A DNA stretch of 64,000 nucleotides from Tatumella ptyseos (GCF_030552895.1 NZ_CP130649.1:2170001-2234000), one strand, 5' to 3'. Shown: positions 42,558 through 52,610, counted from the first letter of the stretch. Program-made: numbers and translations. Notes: a model not told the origin generated them from the letters alone.

Positions 42558-45500
42558 TTAGTTATATACTATGGAGACGGAAAATCCTTTTTGCATAGCC
42601 ACAATTTTCCCATTTAGCTTAATGCTATTGAGAGCCGGTTTATAATCGAAACCATTTCCAGTTGGCATTTTTATATTATTATTTTTCTGGAGTACAATCG
42701 CCTCATTATTTTCGCTAATTGGATTTATTAATTTCATCTGACCTCCGCCTGAGCAAACAATTATTGGGATAGTCGTAGTTAACTCATTTGGATTGATGAT
42801 AACCTCATGCCCCGTACCAGTTAGTATGTAAGTACCGAAATTTTTTAGTATTGTATCGCCTAATTTAGCATCTCCGTCTGCCAAAATACTTAATACCTTT
42901 CGTTCTTTTAATCCATCTATAATGGCAATATTTTCATCTAACCCGCCATCAACAACGTCCTCTAGTCCTGATACAAAAACGATATCATCCCCCTCGCCAG
43001 CATTAATTCTAGCATTCATACTTTTGGAGTAGATCGTGTCATCGCCCCCTAAAAATTGACCATAACCCTGAATACTGTCTTTTCCTTGATTATCGTGACC
43101 TATATATGATTTATCTTTAACTGTAGCACTTGATGTATAAATTATGTGGGAAAGCGCCTGACCGCTCTCTGTTTCACGCGTTTTAAAACCAATAAATCCT
43201 TTATTCTTATCTTCTAAATCGGTATTGTAAGTTTTATTATTCAAACTACCGACTTCGTTTGGCTTTACATATTGACTACCGGTTAACATTTCATAAAATA
43301 ATTTTTCCTCACCATCGTTAACTTGTGTTTCATCTGGAGTGTTAGGGTTTTTTAACAAGAAATTATTATAACCTTCTACACTTTCTCCATCTTGGTTAGT
43401 TTTTGATATCCACGCATAATTATAAAGTTTATTTCTATTCTCATTAAGTATTGTATTTTTGAAAAAAGACTCTCTTTGCTCACCTCTAGATTTGGCATCA
43501 GATATAGCATCTAGAATTAACCCGCCCTCTATAAAGAATAATGCGACTCCAAATCCGGTGAATCCTGATAACACTACTCCTGATACGGCACCTAAAGCAG
43601 CTAATGTCGCTGATAAAATTTTTGCTATATCCTTTTCTTCTACACCCTCTAAAAAATTCAATGCACTGAAAACTATTCCAACCGAAGCACCTGCGGTTTT
43701 TAGTAATCCTTTGACCCCTGCACCAAAGCTGCCTGAAACAATTTTGAAGGGATCCATATGCTCAACCATACCGCTTGTGAAAGAAAATACATCCGCCGAT
43801 GTCATTTTTACGTAATCGAGAATTGCATTTTCTTTAGTTTCCCGGTCCACTTTCGGATCAGATAAGACTTTACCTAAATAAACAAAACTCACCGCGTTCA
43901 GAGCAGTGGTGAGAACAGCATCGTTATGTAATGCTGATCGTTTCTCTATTGATTTGTATGCAGATCCAAAAATGAATTTATTTTGATTGATAATTGCTAG
44001 GTGTTCATCACTTCCATAGAAAGCCATGCTTTCGTTATCAAAAGGATTTATATTCCTATCGATTATGATTCCCGACTTTTGCATTGTAGTCAGGAAACTT
44101 GACCAGTCGATAAGTAAAGGATGTGACTCAACACTTTCTGTTTTCAAAGCCCTAACACTCAATTCACGATAGTATTTACTTTGGTCGTTGCAGTCTATGC
44201 CCACAAAAAAGTTATTAACACTTTGATCACTCATCCCTGTATAAACATTCTCACCATTTATATGGACATCAATAAATGTTATTAGGCCACGATTAGCGGT
44301 AATCCTTACACTATGGTTTTTAGTAAACTCATCGATAAATTTGCTTTTCCTCTCTTCTTTCTTACCATCTGATAAAATGATGTCCCTTCCATCTATTGAT
44401 AAACTAAATATTTCTTCACTATGATTTTTCTCCAACGAAAAAAGGGTACATTTTCCTGCTCCTGTATCAGCCCTAAAATCAAAAGTAATATCGCTCAAGC
44501 CCCTTTTTATTTTCTTCTTTACACCGATTTGGTGTACCGCTAACGTTTTTTTCTGCGGTGGCAGGGAGAAGGTAAGATAACCATTTGTTTTGTACAACCC
44601 TGAACCTAACCTCACTAAACCTAATCTAAGGGCATCTTTCGGTTTAAGTTTTTTCGATTCACCTAAATAATCACTAAAGAGTTTATAAGTTCGAAAAACG
44701 TCTTTGGGTTTTCCCTTCAAGATTAGTTCTTGGATATCAATATCCGTTGCAGTATGTGAGGGAGAAGTGGCCGCCTCATCAATAGGTTGTTTTGATGTAC
44801 CGGCACCATTCAACCACGCTTTTCCTATTCCGACTAAACCGACGCCGCCTATTGAGACACCCACCGCAGAGGCTGAATCGCTTTTTAAGGCCTGCAGATA
44901 AGAGGTTACAACGGGTACTGAGGCTGCTAGTGCCAACGGTAATAGTGTCTGTCCAACAGAATGAGATGAGCTAATCTGATAGTCGGGAGTGCCAATGTGT
45001 AAGGTAGAGTCATCCCCCTTATTTTCAAGCGGCCCAAGATTAGACGTCGCTGAACAATCAGTATGCAAGTACGTATCGTTAATTATCTTTTCGTTGACCT
45101 TATGGTAGGTCTCTGTTTTCGAGCTTGTGCAGTAGAGCAGATCGGAAATACCGCTTTCCTGACGTAGTTTATCCACCGCTAAATAATGTGCTTTATAAGG
45201 GATAGAGATTAAATCACTGACGGAAGGCCTAGCAATGGGTCGGTTTTGGACAGTAGCCCGAATAAATTCACTGCCAGTGGCCGTAGAATTCGACGTAAAT
45301 GTCATCATTTTGGGCCTTGAGGTAGGACACCTCAATGCACTATCACAGACATCATTCATCATCGCTATCTGAGTATCAACACTAAAAGCGGGAGTTAAAA
45401 GTGGTTGGCTGACCTCTTTTTGGCTGTCTCCAACGTAGTGAAGTCTCTGAGCCATATGATTCAGGGCTGACCAGTAATGGCTAGCGCGGATAAAAATATT

Positions 45501-46136
45501 CGCCACAAAAGCGGGTACTTTTAAGATACCACGTTGTGGGCCACCTTCATCTTTCATCCACCGCCCTGCAACAATGGCTGTCACCGCTAAGGCGATGAAT
45601 AGGTGGCTCGAAGAGCCACTCTCTGTATTATCGAAATAGCCTTGTAAGAACGTCTCATCTGTCCAATTAACAACCGTATCACGAAGATAAGTCGCTACTT
45701 GGGAAATAATATTATAACCATCAGGGAGGTACCACGATGCTAGCCCCAAAGCATGCAGTGTTGCCGTGTCAATATCTCGGCCTTCGGTAATCGCATTATA
45801 AAGGCTATTCGCTGCTATAATGAGGTCAGCTGAGCTTCCGGGACATAGTTTAGACATACATAGAGAGAGCATTTTACTTTCCTCATGCTCTCCTAAGGTA
45901 CGGATAAACTGTTGAATTCCTCTACGACAATCATCGGTAAAGGGAATAGTAGACTCTGCGATATCTTGCGCTGAAGATTTAGGATCCGCTTGATAATACT
46001 CATATGCATCAAACCATGTGTCTTGCATCTCAACATAGTCGAGCGCATCAAACCACTTTTCGTCTGACTCAGATTGGCTATTATTTTGAAATGATGTGAT
46101 TGACGTGTTGGAAAGAGATGGGTTCAAAAGTAACAT
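42558..46136 (-). CDS. Large multidomain protein, candidate type III effector or toxin
   Basis: A protein of about 1192 aa that I cannot assign to a family. It begins MLLLNPSLSN at the ATG at 46136 (GGTGG upstream; a GTG three codons earlier is less likely). WFDA occurs twice, at residues 28 and 41. A hydrophobic stretch lies near 395-415. Residues about 537-665 resemble a laminin-G/concanavalin-like sandwich (TFDFRADTGAGKCTLFSLE, GLITFIDVHINGENV). Residues about 800-885 are hydrophobic, with Gly-rich helices (SATLAALGAVSGVVLSGFTG). Near 1025-1075 come RTX-like GGDDTIYS and GEGDDIVFV. It fills the position of sipA. No signal peptide. Confidence 0.7.
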   Translation of the reverse strand: MLLLNPSLSNTSITSFQNNSQSESDEKWFDALDYVEMQDTWFDAYEYYQADPKSSAQDIAESTIPFTDDCRRGIQQFIRTLGEHEESKMLSLCMSKLCPGSSADLIIAANSLYNAITEGRDIDTATLHALGLASWYLPDGYNIISQVATYLRDTVVNWTDETFLQGYFDNTESGSSSHLFIALAVTAIVAGRWMKDEGGPQRGILKVPAFVANIFIRASHYWSALNHMAQRLHYVGDSQKEVSQPLLTPAFSVDTQIAMMNDVCDSALRCPTSRPKMMTFTSNSTATGSEFIRATVQNRPIARPSVSDLISIPYKAHYLAVDKLRQESGISDLLYCTSSKTETYHKVNEKIINDTYLHTDCSATSNLGPLENKGDDSTLHIGTPDYQISSSHSVGQTLLPLALAASVPVVTSYLQALKSDSASAVGVSIGGVGLVGIGKAWLNGAGTSKQPIDEAATSPSHTATDIDIQELILKGKPKDVFRTYKLFSDYLGESKKLKPKDALRLGLVRLGSGLYKTNGYLTFSLPPQKKTLAVHQIGVKKKIKRGLSDITFDFRADTGAGKCTLFSLEKNHSEEIFSLSIDGRDIILSDGKKEERKSKFIDEFTKNHSVRITANRGLITFIDVHINGENVYTGMSDQSVNNFFVGIDCNDQSKYYRELSVRALKTESVESHPLLIDWSSFLTTMQKSGIIIDRNINPFDNESMAFYGSDEHLAIINQNKFIFGSAYKSIEKRSALHNDAVLTTALNAVSFVYLGKVLSDPKVDRETKENAILDYVKMTSADVFSFTSGMVEHMDPFKIVSGSFGAGVKGLLKTAGASVGIVFSALNFLEGVEEKDIAKILSATLAALGAVSGVVLSGFTGFGVALFFIEGGLILDAISDAKSRGEQRESFFKNTILNENRNKLYNYAWISKTNQDGESVEGYNNFLLKNPNTPDETQVNDGEEKLFYEMLTGSQYVKPNEVGSLNNKTYNTDLEDKNKGFIGFKTRETESGQALSHIIYTSSATVKDKSYIGHDNQGKDSIQGYGQFLGGDDTIYSKSMNARINAGEGDDIVFVSGLEDVVDGGLDENIAIIDGLKERKVLSILADGDAKLGDTILKNFGTYILTGTGHEVIINPNELTTTIPIIVCSGGGQMKLINPISENNEAIVLQKNNNIKMPTGNGFDYKPALNSIKLNGKIVAMQKGFSVSIVYN

Positions 46137-46495
46137 ATATACCACCGGTTATTAAATTATTGGATAACCACGTAAATCTAATTATTTTTTTTAAAATTAC
46201 TTTTAATTAAAAAATAGTTCTGAAAATAGAAAATAGCATCCTATAAGAAAATTCCATATAACGCCTTTAACTTCCGAGGTGGAATATAAATCCTAACAAC
46301 AATCACACTTGATAATTAAAAGGAACTATCACTTCCTGTTAGCTCCAAATAAAAACAACTCCTCTACCCCCCAAAATTTAAAACACTTCATACGCCATCG
46401 CCCGCTAAAATCTTGACACCAATATTCTAGTGAGATGAAAATTTTAGATGATTCTGGGATATAGAGTAAATGTTATCACCCTATTTTTAGAGTCA
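46137..46495 (-). other. AT-rich gap between sipD and the 1192-residue protein gene
   Basis: About 359 bp without a supportable ORF, very rich in A and T. The size of the gap suggests that the large effector genes have their own promoter rather than depending only on sicA-sipBCD readthrough. I could not define a convincing -35/-10 pair or terminator. Confidence 0.5.
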
Positions 46496-47602
46496 TTACA
46501 CTAAGCTTCTAAAAACCTGTTTAGCACAGTCAGCTAACGAGTTTATCGCTCCACTGAGTACCTTATTAAGATTGTCAAAGGTGCTATTTGCCTGACTGTA
46601 GCGCTGAGCAAAAGATTGCATATTACTTTGCAATGCATTACTTGCCGCATTGAACGTCGCTAGCCATGCCTGATAGCTGGCAGTACTCACTTTTTGAGAA
46701 TCAGATTCTTGAGCGTTAGGATATTTCGGCATATTACTAAATTGTTCGAGGTTGAAAGTGATTTCTCCACTTTTCTCATCAACGTTGAAGGCTGGGGATA
46801 GCGTTGTCACCCAATTTTTTTTATCGTTTTCCGTTAACTGCTCCCAACTTTTTACCTTTCCTAAGTTGTTTTCTAATTCGAGTCTTACTTGTTCAAATTC
46901 GCGATAACCGTTAACCATATTTTGTCGATAAAACTTAATATAGTTTCCATCTTCACCAGGATGAACACAATCTGAAGCTGCCTTCTGTACTATATTGTTA
47001 AATGCTTCATACATCTCAGTATACTTCAGCATTAAACCGGCAAAAACATCGATATAATCCTTTTTAATCCCTTTAATTGCCTCAGCCATATACGCCCATA
47101 ACGCAGCATAACTCGTGTGCAACGTAATTTTTTGATCGCCTTCAAGCTGATTCGCCGGTGATAATCGCGTGAGTGACTCAAATTGATTGACCTTAAATAC
47201 ATTTCTCGTTCGCTGAGCGGCTATTTCCCGTTTGATCTCACCTAACGCAATATCACAGGCTATTATCTGCCGAGACTGACTTTCTGTATAATGGATAATA
47301 TCGTTAGGCGTGCAGCGTTGATCCGTCACCGTCTGCAACTGTTGAAGCGCCCGATTCAGTCCACAGTGGCGCCCCTCGGTTAGCGCCTGTTCCGCCCCTG
47401 GCTGAGAAAGCAAGGTTTGCAGTGCTTCTCCCTCAACGCTTATGGGGGAAGTACTCAGCAAAGAAAGTATTGTTTTTACCTGCTGGTTAATCACGTCTAT
47501 TGTGGTGTCTGTTACAGCAGCAACCTCTGTAGCAGACTGGCAACGCCGCCGCGCACATTGTGCATGGCTAATTTCCGGCGGTGCAGTAGTGATAATAGTC
47601 AT
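46496..47602 (-). CDS. sipD: Type III needle-tip protein, SipD/IpaD/BipD family
   Basis: Tip complex protein that caps the needle and controls translocon insertion. The 368-aa sequence has the IpaD-type central domain (YAALWAYMAEAIKGIKKDYIDVFAGL) and the conserved C-terminal helix SQANSTFDNLNKVLSGAINSL. A ribosome-binding site AGGAT precedes the ATG. It follows sipC in the order sicA-sipB-sipC-sipD, as in Salmonella SPI-1. Confidence 0.92.
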   Translation of the reverse strand: MTIITTAPPEISHAQCARRRCQSATEVAAVTDTTIDVINQQVKTILSLLSTSPISVEGEALQTLLSQPGAEQALTEGRHCGLNRALQQLQTVTDQRCTPNDIIHYTESQSRQIIACDIALGEIKREIAAQRTRNVFKVNQFESLTRLSPANQLEGDQKITLHTSYAALWAYMAEAIKGIKKDYIDVFAGLMLKYTEMYEAFNNIVQKAASDCVHPGEDGNYIKFYRQNMVNGYREFEQVRLELENNLGKVKSWEQLTENDKKNWVTTLSPAFNVDEKSGEITFNLEQFSNMPKYPNAQESDSQKVSTASYQAWLATFNAASNALQSNMQSFAQRYSQANSTFDNLNKVLSGAINSLADCAKQVFRSLV

Positions 47603-47659
47603 AACGTGTATCCTTTTATTCGTACTGAAAAGCGTGACCTTCTCGGTGACTAGGGAATG

Positions 47660-48862
47660 TTAGGTACGATCAGCCATAGCAGAGAATGCACTACTATTCG
47701 CCATCATTGTCCCTGATAACGTATTACTCAGCGCTGATTTTGCTTCAGCATTTTTCTTGGCAACTTGTCCATGAGTACTGGCTAGCTCATTATTAATATC
47801 TCGGTCAGTTCTTGCCAGCTCTGCCTCTTTTTGTTGGGTCGCTGCTGAAACGCTAAAGGCCCCCTCTACCAGTCCCTTACCAGCATGAATTGCTTGGTTA
47901 GCATAGTCTGACGTAAGCCGAACTTTCGCTGTCTTTAGTTGAACAGAACTATGCTCATCATGTTTAAGCCCACTAGCATGCATACTCTGCGCAGGAGTCC
48001 GACTCACTGATGGCTCGACTGCACTACCTCGACGTTGTTGAAGAGTATTTCCCTGCCCGTTAGCAAGGGTTTCTACCTGCTGTTTAGCCCCGAGTTCGAG
48101 GCTTCTTGCCGCCCGTAAATTCTGTGTGATGGATTTCGCTTCACTCCCTAATGCTTTGATAGAACGTAGCGTCGTGATGCCTTGACCGACACTACTTAGC
48201 GTGCCTGAGGTAATAGCTCCTGTTAAATTTCGTCGAGCAGACTCAACTGTATTTTCTCCGGACCTTAGGGCCGCAGTCACACTACGAATTGAGGCTTGGG
48301 CTGCCTGTATTGTTGCCGTGCGATCAGCATCGATCAGTACTTTGGTCAAAATATTACTTACCGCAACCAGATTCATTGGTCCCGAAACATTGATGAACGC
48401 TGGCGTGGAGGACGTTACTACCGAAATACCCGAGCCTTCCTCTGGGGCTAACGGTAGGTGAACTGGGTCCACTGACATCCTCTCTCCGGTAGGCGGAAGC
48501 CTCTTCACCGTAGAACTGACGTTGTCAGATCTTTGCTGGATAAATGGTGGCGATAACAGCATGCTAACTAGGGCAGCTAAGCGCTCAAACTTAGTTTCAC
48601 CTTCATCTGATACACCGGTTAATAATGAAAGTCGTTCTATTTGTGGAGCGGTGAGAATAGGTCGATGGTCATCATTCACCCACCGCTTGTTAGCTTGCAT
48701 TAGAGGGCTGATTCCCACATCCAAAGCCAACTGAGTGATCCCCTGTGAGGTTATCTGTTCTGTCGACATAGCCGTTTGATGGCGACTATTCACTTCATTA
48801 ATAGCAGTAGCCGATACACGGGATGTATCATTCCCAACAGAGGGTTGGATAAGCATTGTCAT
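47660..48862 (-). CDS. sipC: Type III translocon protein, SipC/IpaC family
   Basis: Second pore subunit of the translocon. The 400-aa protein starts MTMLIQPSVG (AAGGAG upstream). It has a hydrophobic middle segment (about 140-170) and a polar C-terminal region (HAGKGLVEGAFSVSAATQQ, KKNAEAKSALSNTLSG) resembling SipC. Whether the actin-binding activity of Salmonella SipC is kept cannot be judged from sequence. Confidence 0.88.
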   Translation of the reverse strand: MTMLIQPSVGNDTSRVSATAINEVNSRHQTAMSTEQITSQGITQLALDVGISPLMQANKRWVNDDHRPILTAPQIERLSLLTGVSDEGETKFERLAALVSMLLSPPFIQQRSDNVSSTVKRLPPTGERMSVDPVHLPLAPEEGSGISVVTSSTPAFINVSGPMNLVAVSNILTKVLIDADRTATIQAAQASIRSVTAALRSGENTVESARRNLTGAITSGTLSSVGQGITTLRSIKALGSEAKSITQNLRAARSLELGAKQQVETLANGQGNTLQQRRGSAVEPSVSRTPAQSMHASGLKHDEHSSVQLKTAKVRLTSDYANQAIHAGKGLVEGAFSVSAATQQKEAELARTDRDINNELASTHGQVAKKNAEAKSALSNTLSGTMMANSSAFSAMADRT

Positions 48863-48896
48863 AAAATCTCCTTCTTAGGTATCACTACCTCAAACA

Positions 48897-50867
48897 TTAA
48901 ATGGCAACATTGCGTAGGTGTTCAGTTAACGACTTCCCTGCCCGTAATTGATTTTCAGCAACAATTGCGATGTTTTTTATTACTTGCTGGGTTGTCTCAA
49001 TGCGATAACTGAACGTATTAAGAACGCGCTCCATCATCTCATTGAGTAAATTTTGTATCTGAAGCGTATTAAGCAGCTGAGCACGTATTTTCGCAGCCTC
49101 AACGCCCTTATCGGCGACGAGTATCTCCCCTGTGACTTGCAAGGTTGAATTCAACATTCGAGCACCGGTTAAGGCTGTTTCTGAGTAATTAACCACTTTC
49201 GCTAGGTTAAGTTCATCGACTCCCCAACCTCGTCCTATTCCCTGACTGATTCGCTTCATGACCTGCCCTAGAGAACTGTTAACCAAACGCTGGATCGTGG
49301 TGTTCGCGACTGAATTCGTCACCTTATCGGTCACTGCTTCTGCAAGGTCTTGCGTGACAGTCTTGGCAACGTTTTTAGCTACACTCTTGCTGGCCTCTTC
49401 TGCTACCTCAACTCCTAGCTTTTTCATAAGGGCCCCGAAAATTTTACTCATTACACTCCCCGCAACCATTACGCCAGCAATGAGTATGGCTCCCGCAGCC
49501 ACCGCCCCAAAAATTTGTCCGGCCATGACTGCGCTATTATGATCGAGCCCCATCCCCTGCAGAATATCGGTGAAGAATTGCCCTACCGTTTCCATAAGGG
49601 GTTTTATCACAGCCTCCATTACCGGCTGTATCATATCCGCCATAAAAGAGTTCCCCGTTACTGCATAACTAATTTCGTCACCAACTGCCAGAGCTAAGCC
49701 CACTCCCGCTAACGCCAGAGAGGTTCCCCCTGTGAAAGCTGCTGCAGTAAAGCTGATTGCCGTTATCACCCAGCCGACTATTTTTCCCACGCAGCCCATT
49801 GTTTTCTGCATTTCTTCCGCTTTGCGTACCTGTTCATCAAACTCTTTAACCTTGTTTGCTGCATCTTTGGCTGACGCTTCGGCCAGTTTTTGTTTTAATT
49901 CGGCAGAGGCTTTCAATTCATCGCTTGCACTTGTCTCCACGAGTTTTGCGATGAGCGCCATCAGAAAGGTGAGCGTCGTCGACTGCTCATTGGCTTGTTT
50001 CCGATAGGTTTCAATGGCATTAATTTGTTGAACAGACAGGGAATCGAGTAATCCCTGAGCCTGTGTATGGAGAGACTGCAAAGTAGCCTTCAATCCCTGT
50101 TCTCGCTGAATCGCTGGTGTCAGTGAGGTTGACGTAAAATCCGCCAAGCGATGGTGAGCCTTTTCTAGGCGAGCCTGTGCAGTGGCTACGTCTTGCTTAG
50201 CCGCTTCTCGCTGTTGTTGTCGTTCAACAAGGCTTTGTCCAAGTTGAACGACCTCTGTGAGTAAAATATTATACTTTTGCTCAGCCGTGGCTAAAACCGA
50301 TTGCGCTTGAGCCACCCGTTGCGATAACGCATCAGCCTCAGTTTGCATCGCGCTACGCACCTCAACCGCACTCGCCCACTTCATGCTCTGAGTTTCACAT
50401 TGCGTCACAAGAGATGAATAGGTCTTGCTACTCCCCTGCATCGCGGCTTGGTAACTGTGGAGTTGAGACGTTAAGTTAGTAAGAGAAGTTTCCGTTGAAA
50501 GCTGAGAAATTTTACCCATCAACTCAATTAGGGTTGCCGACGCAGAGCGCTTCGTCGTCTCATTACCGCTTAACTGCCCCTCCCCCCTACCTTGTGGCGG
50601 CGCCAAATAAGGGATTTCTTGTAGATCACCTCTTGCAGTGTGAGCGCTATCTCCCATCGATTGCTGAACTTCTGTTAGTAAGGTCAAAAGCTGTTCTGGT
50701 TTTACCGACTGAATAGCTTCCTTCACACTCTGTAGCTGAGGATATTTTAGATAATGGCCATTACCGAGGCGACGAGATAAGTCAAATGCTCTTCTTAATT
50801 TTTTGTTATCGACTTCAATGGCTAACGAATTTGAAAATCCCTCACTACCATTAATTCGTGGATTCAT
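48897..50867 (-). CDS. sipB: Type III translocon protein, SipB/IpaB family
   Basis: Main pore-forming translocator. The 656-aa protein has an extended N-terminal coiled-coil region (about 150-330) and two conserved hydrophobic segments (TAAAFTGGTSLALAGVGLALAVG and GAVAAGAILIAGVMVAGSVM) flanking MADMIQPVMEAVIKPLMETVG, the hallmark of SipB/IpaB. Encoded 17 bp downstream of its chaperone SicA. Confidence 0.95.
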   Translation of the reverse strand: MNPRINGSEGFSNSLAIEVDNKKLRRAFDLSRRLGNGHYLKYPQLQSVKEAIQSVKPEQLLTLLTEVQQSMGDSAHTARGDLQEIPYLAPPQGRGEGQLSGNETTKRSASATLIELMGKISQLSTETSLTNLTSQLHSYQAAMQGSSKTYSSLVTQCETQSMKWASAVEVRSAMQTEADALSQRVAQAQSVLATAEQKYNILLTEVVQLGQSLVERQQQREAAKQDVATAQARLEKAHHRLADFTSTSLTPAIQREQGLKATLQSLHTQAQGLLDSLSVQQINAIETYRKQANEQSTTLTFLMALIAKLVETSASDELKASAELKQKLAEASAKDAANKVKEFDEQVRKAEEMQKTMGCVGKIVGWVITAISFTAAAFTGGTSLALAGVGLALAVGDEISYAVTGNSFMADMIQPVMEAVIKPLMETVGQFFTDILQGMGLDHNSAVMAGQIFGAVAAGAILIAGVMVAGSVMSKIFGALMKKLGVEVAEEASKSVAKNVAKTVTQDLAEAVTDKVTNSVANTTIQRLVNSSLGQVMKRISQGIGRGWGVDELNLAKVVNYSETALTGARMLNSTLQVTGEILVADKGVEAAKIRAQLLNTLQIQNLLNEMMERVLNTFSYRIETTQQVIKNIAIVAENQLRAGKSLTEHLRNVAI

Positions 50868-50884
50868 TATTCCCCCACCTTCAC

Positions 50885-51415
50885 CTATTCAGGATCCTGA
50901 ATATCGTTGTTAGCTAATTTAGATAACGCTGAAAGATACGCCGTCGCTTTATGACGTAACCTTTGGTCGCTACACCGTTCGTTGACTATCTCGAAACATC
51001 TCTTGGCTTGAATGACTTGGCGGAGCATAAGGTTACACTGGCCTGCATAGAGCATCGGACGGTAATCTTCTTTCGACAGAGAGTAAGCTAACGCATAAAA
51101 ATCGATAGCTTTGCTGTAACTTTTTTTTAATTGTAATACTGCTGCAAGCCCCATCGGATATTCCGAATTATAAAAATCATAAATACAGAGAAAACGGAAT
51201 AATGACTCGGCATCATCGAGATTGCCCCGTTGGTAGGCCTCATAAGCTAATGTATAAATATCTTGCATCGTGTCATTCGACACACCCTGTACATCCTTCA
51301 GCGTCGCACCATTTTGAATCACTTCTATAAGGCTATTAGAGTACCTTTCAATTTCTTCATCGCTCTCATTTAGTTCCTCGCAATGGAGAAAATTAGCAGG
51401 AATTTTATTTTCCAC
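50885..51415 (-). CDS. sicA: Translocator chaperone SicA/IpgC (TPR)
   Basis: Class II chaperone of the translocators; in Salmonella it also acts with InvF as transcriptional co-activator of effector genes. The 176-aa protein has tandem TPRs (YEAYQRGNLDDAESLFRFLC and YALAYSLSKEDYRPMLYAGQC) characteristic of SicA/SycD/IpgC. It opens the second transcription unit, after a 143-bp spacer. Because InvF is also encoded here, an InvF-SicA switch is likely (inference). Confidence 0.95.
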   Translation of the reverse strand: MENKIPANFLHCEELNESDEEIERYSNSLIEVIQNGATLKDVQGVSNDTMQDIYTLAYEAYQRGNLDDAESLFRFLCIYDFYNSEYPMGLAAVLQLKKSYSKAIDFYALAYSLSKEDYRPMLYAGQCNLMLRQVIQAKRCFEIVNERCSDQRLRHKATAYLSALSKLANNDIQDPE

Positions 51416-51499
51416 TTCTTTAATTTACCTTTTAATTTTTATATAAACGAAAATAAACTCAACGGACGACTGCGTTACTTTACAAAGGCTCTGGTTAGG

Positions 51500-51558
51500 T
51501 TAATATCAAAAAAACGCACTTCTTGTAGTGAAAATAACAAGTCCAGAATTGATATTAA
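51500..51558. promoter_or_regulatory. Perfect inverted repeat in the spaS-sicA spacer
   Basis: TTAATATCAA (51500-51509) and its complement TTGATATTAA (51549-51558) bracket 39 bp that include a small CACT/AGTG hairpin followed on the minus strand by seven Ts (a weak terminator of the inv-spa unit). The arms start immediately after the spaS stop. The element could be an operator for the sicA promoter or a transcript structure. Confidence 0.55.
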
Positions 51559-52602
51559 TTAATTCTCACCAATTCCGGCGGCCTCGACTTGACGAAGCCA
51601 AATAAGAATATCCATCACGTCGAATAACACTTCATCGTTCATTAAGATAAAACTGTGTTGTCGATAATTAGCGTAGAGCTTACGGGCCAGCGGGATATTT
51701 CTAACTACGGGTACTCCCGTTTTTTCCGCATAAGCAATAACAGCTTGGGCTTTGCGATGGGTACAACGTATCGCAATAAAAGGAAGTGAAGCGACCTCGG
51801 GGTTAAAATAAATCGCGATAGCAATATGAGTAGGGTTAGCCATAACTACTTCAGCATTTCTCACGGCAGCCATTTCCTCACCAGAGAGAAGTTCTTGATG
51901 AGCTTGTCGCCTAGTACTTTTAATCAGTGGATGCCCTTCACTCTCCTTATACTCCTGTTTTACTTCATGCTTATCCATCTTAAGCTCCTTAAAATAGAGC
52001 AAATATTCAACGATGAAATCAGCGACTAAAATAAAAACCGAATAGCCAATATAGGTTAGTATCGCGTTAACCAATAGTGCCCGCCAACAAGTTACTAAAC
52101 CGCTAAGATCCGTTTGGTAGAGACTTAATGCTTGGCGTAAATCATGGGAAATTAGGCTATAGCAGGTCAGTATCAGAATGAATAAATAACAGATGGATTT
52201 CACGCACTCTTTCACCGTTCGCAGACTGAAGAGTTTTTTTACTCCTTGTATGGGATTGAGCGCGTTGAAATGGAGTTTTATTGCCTTTATCGCAATGGTG
52301 AAACGGGTCTGACACAACGTCATCCCATAGCCGACAACGGCACAGAGTCCAATAAAGGGTAATGAGAGTAAAAAGAATAGACGGGTCAGTTCAAGTAAAA
52401 AATCATTCATCCCCATGGTATCTTGAGCGAGTACCGTTGTATAAAAGCTAATAAAATCTCTAAAACTCATTAGCTTTGCAATATAAGCGGTCCCTATCAA
52501 GAGAATGATTGTTGTAGTCAGATCTTTGCTCTTAAAGGTCTGCCCCTTTTTCGCCGAATCTTTACGCCGCTTAAGGGTCGGTTTTTCTGATTTTTCTGCC
52601 AC
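51559..52602 (-). CDS. spaS: Type III export switch protein SpaS (FlhB/YscU family)
   Basis: Inner-membrane export apparatus protein controlling substrate switching. Four membrane helices occupy the N-terminal ~210 residues; the cytoplasmic domain carries the self-cleavage motif NPTH at 256-259. Length 347 aa is close to Salmonella SpaS (356). Last gene of the inv-spa unit. Confidence 0.97.
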   Translation of the reverse strand: MAEKSEKPTLKRRKDSAKKGQTFKSKDLTTTIILLIGTAYIAKLMSFRDFISFYTTVLAQDTMGMNDFLLELTRLFFLLSLPFIGLCAVVGYGMTLCQTRFTIAIKAIKLHFNALNPIQGVKKLFSLRTVKECVKSICYLFILILTCYSLISHDLRQALSLYQTDLSGLVTCWRALLVNAILTYIGYSVFILVADFIVEYLLYFKELKMDKHEVKQEYKESEGHPLIKSTRRQAHQELLSGEEMAAVRNAEVVMANPTHIAIAIYFNPEVASLPFIAIRCTHRKAQAVIAYAEKTGVPVVRNIPLARKLYANYRQHSFILMNDEVLFDVMDILIWLRQVEAAGIGEN

Positions 52603-52610
52603 GGTTCCCC

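Noticed and set aside
42900..43100. True RTX calcium-binding repeat array in the 1192-residue protein
   Set aside because: Only two GD-rich motifs are seen, not a run of nonapeptides, so I describe them as RTX-like only.
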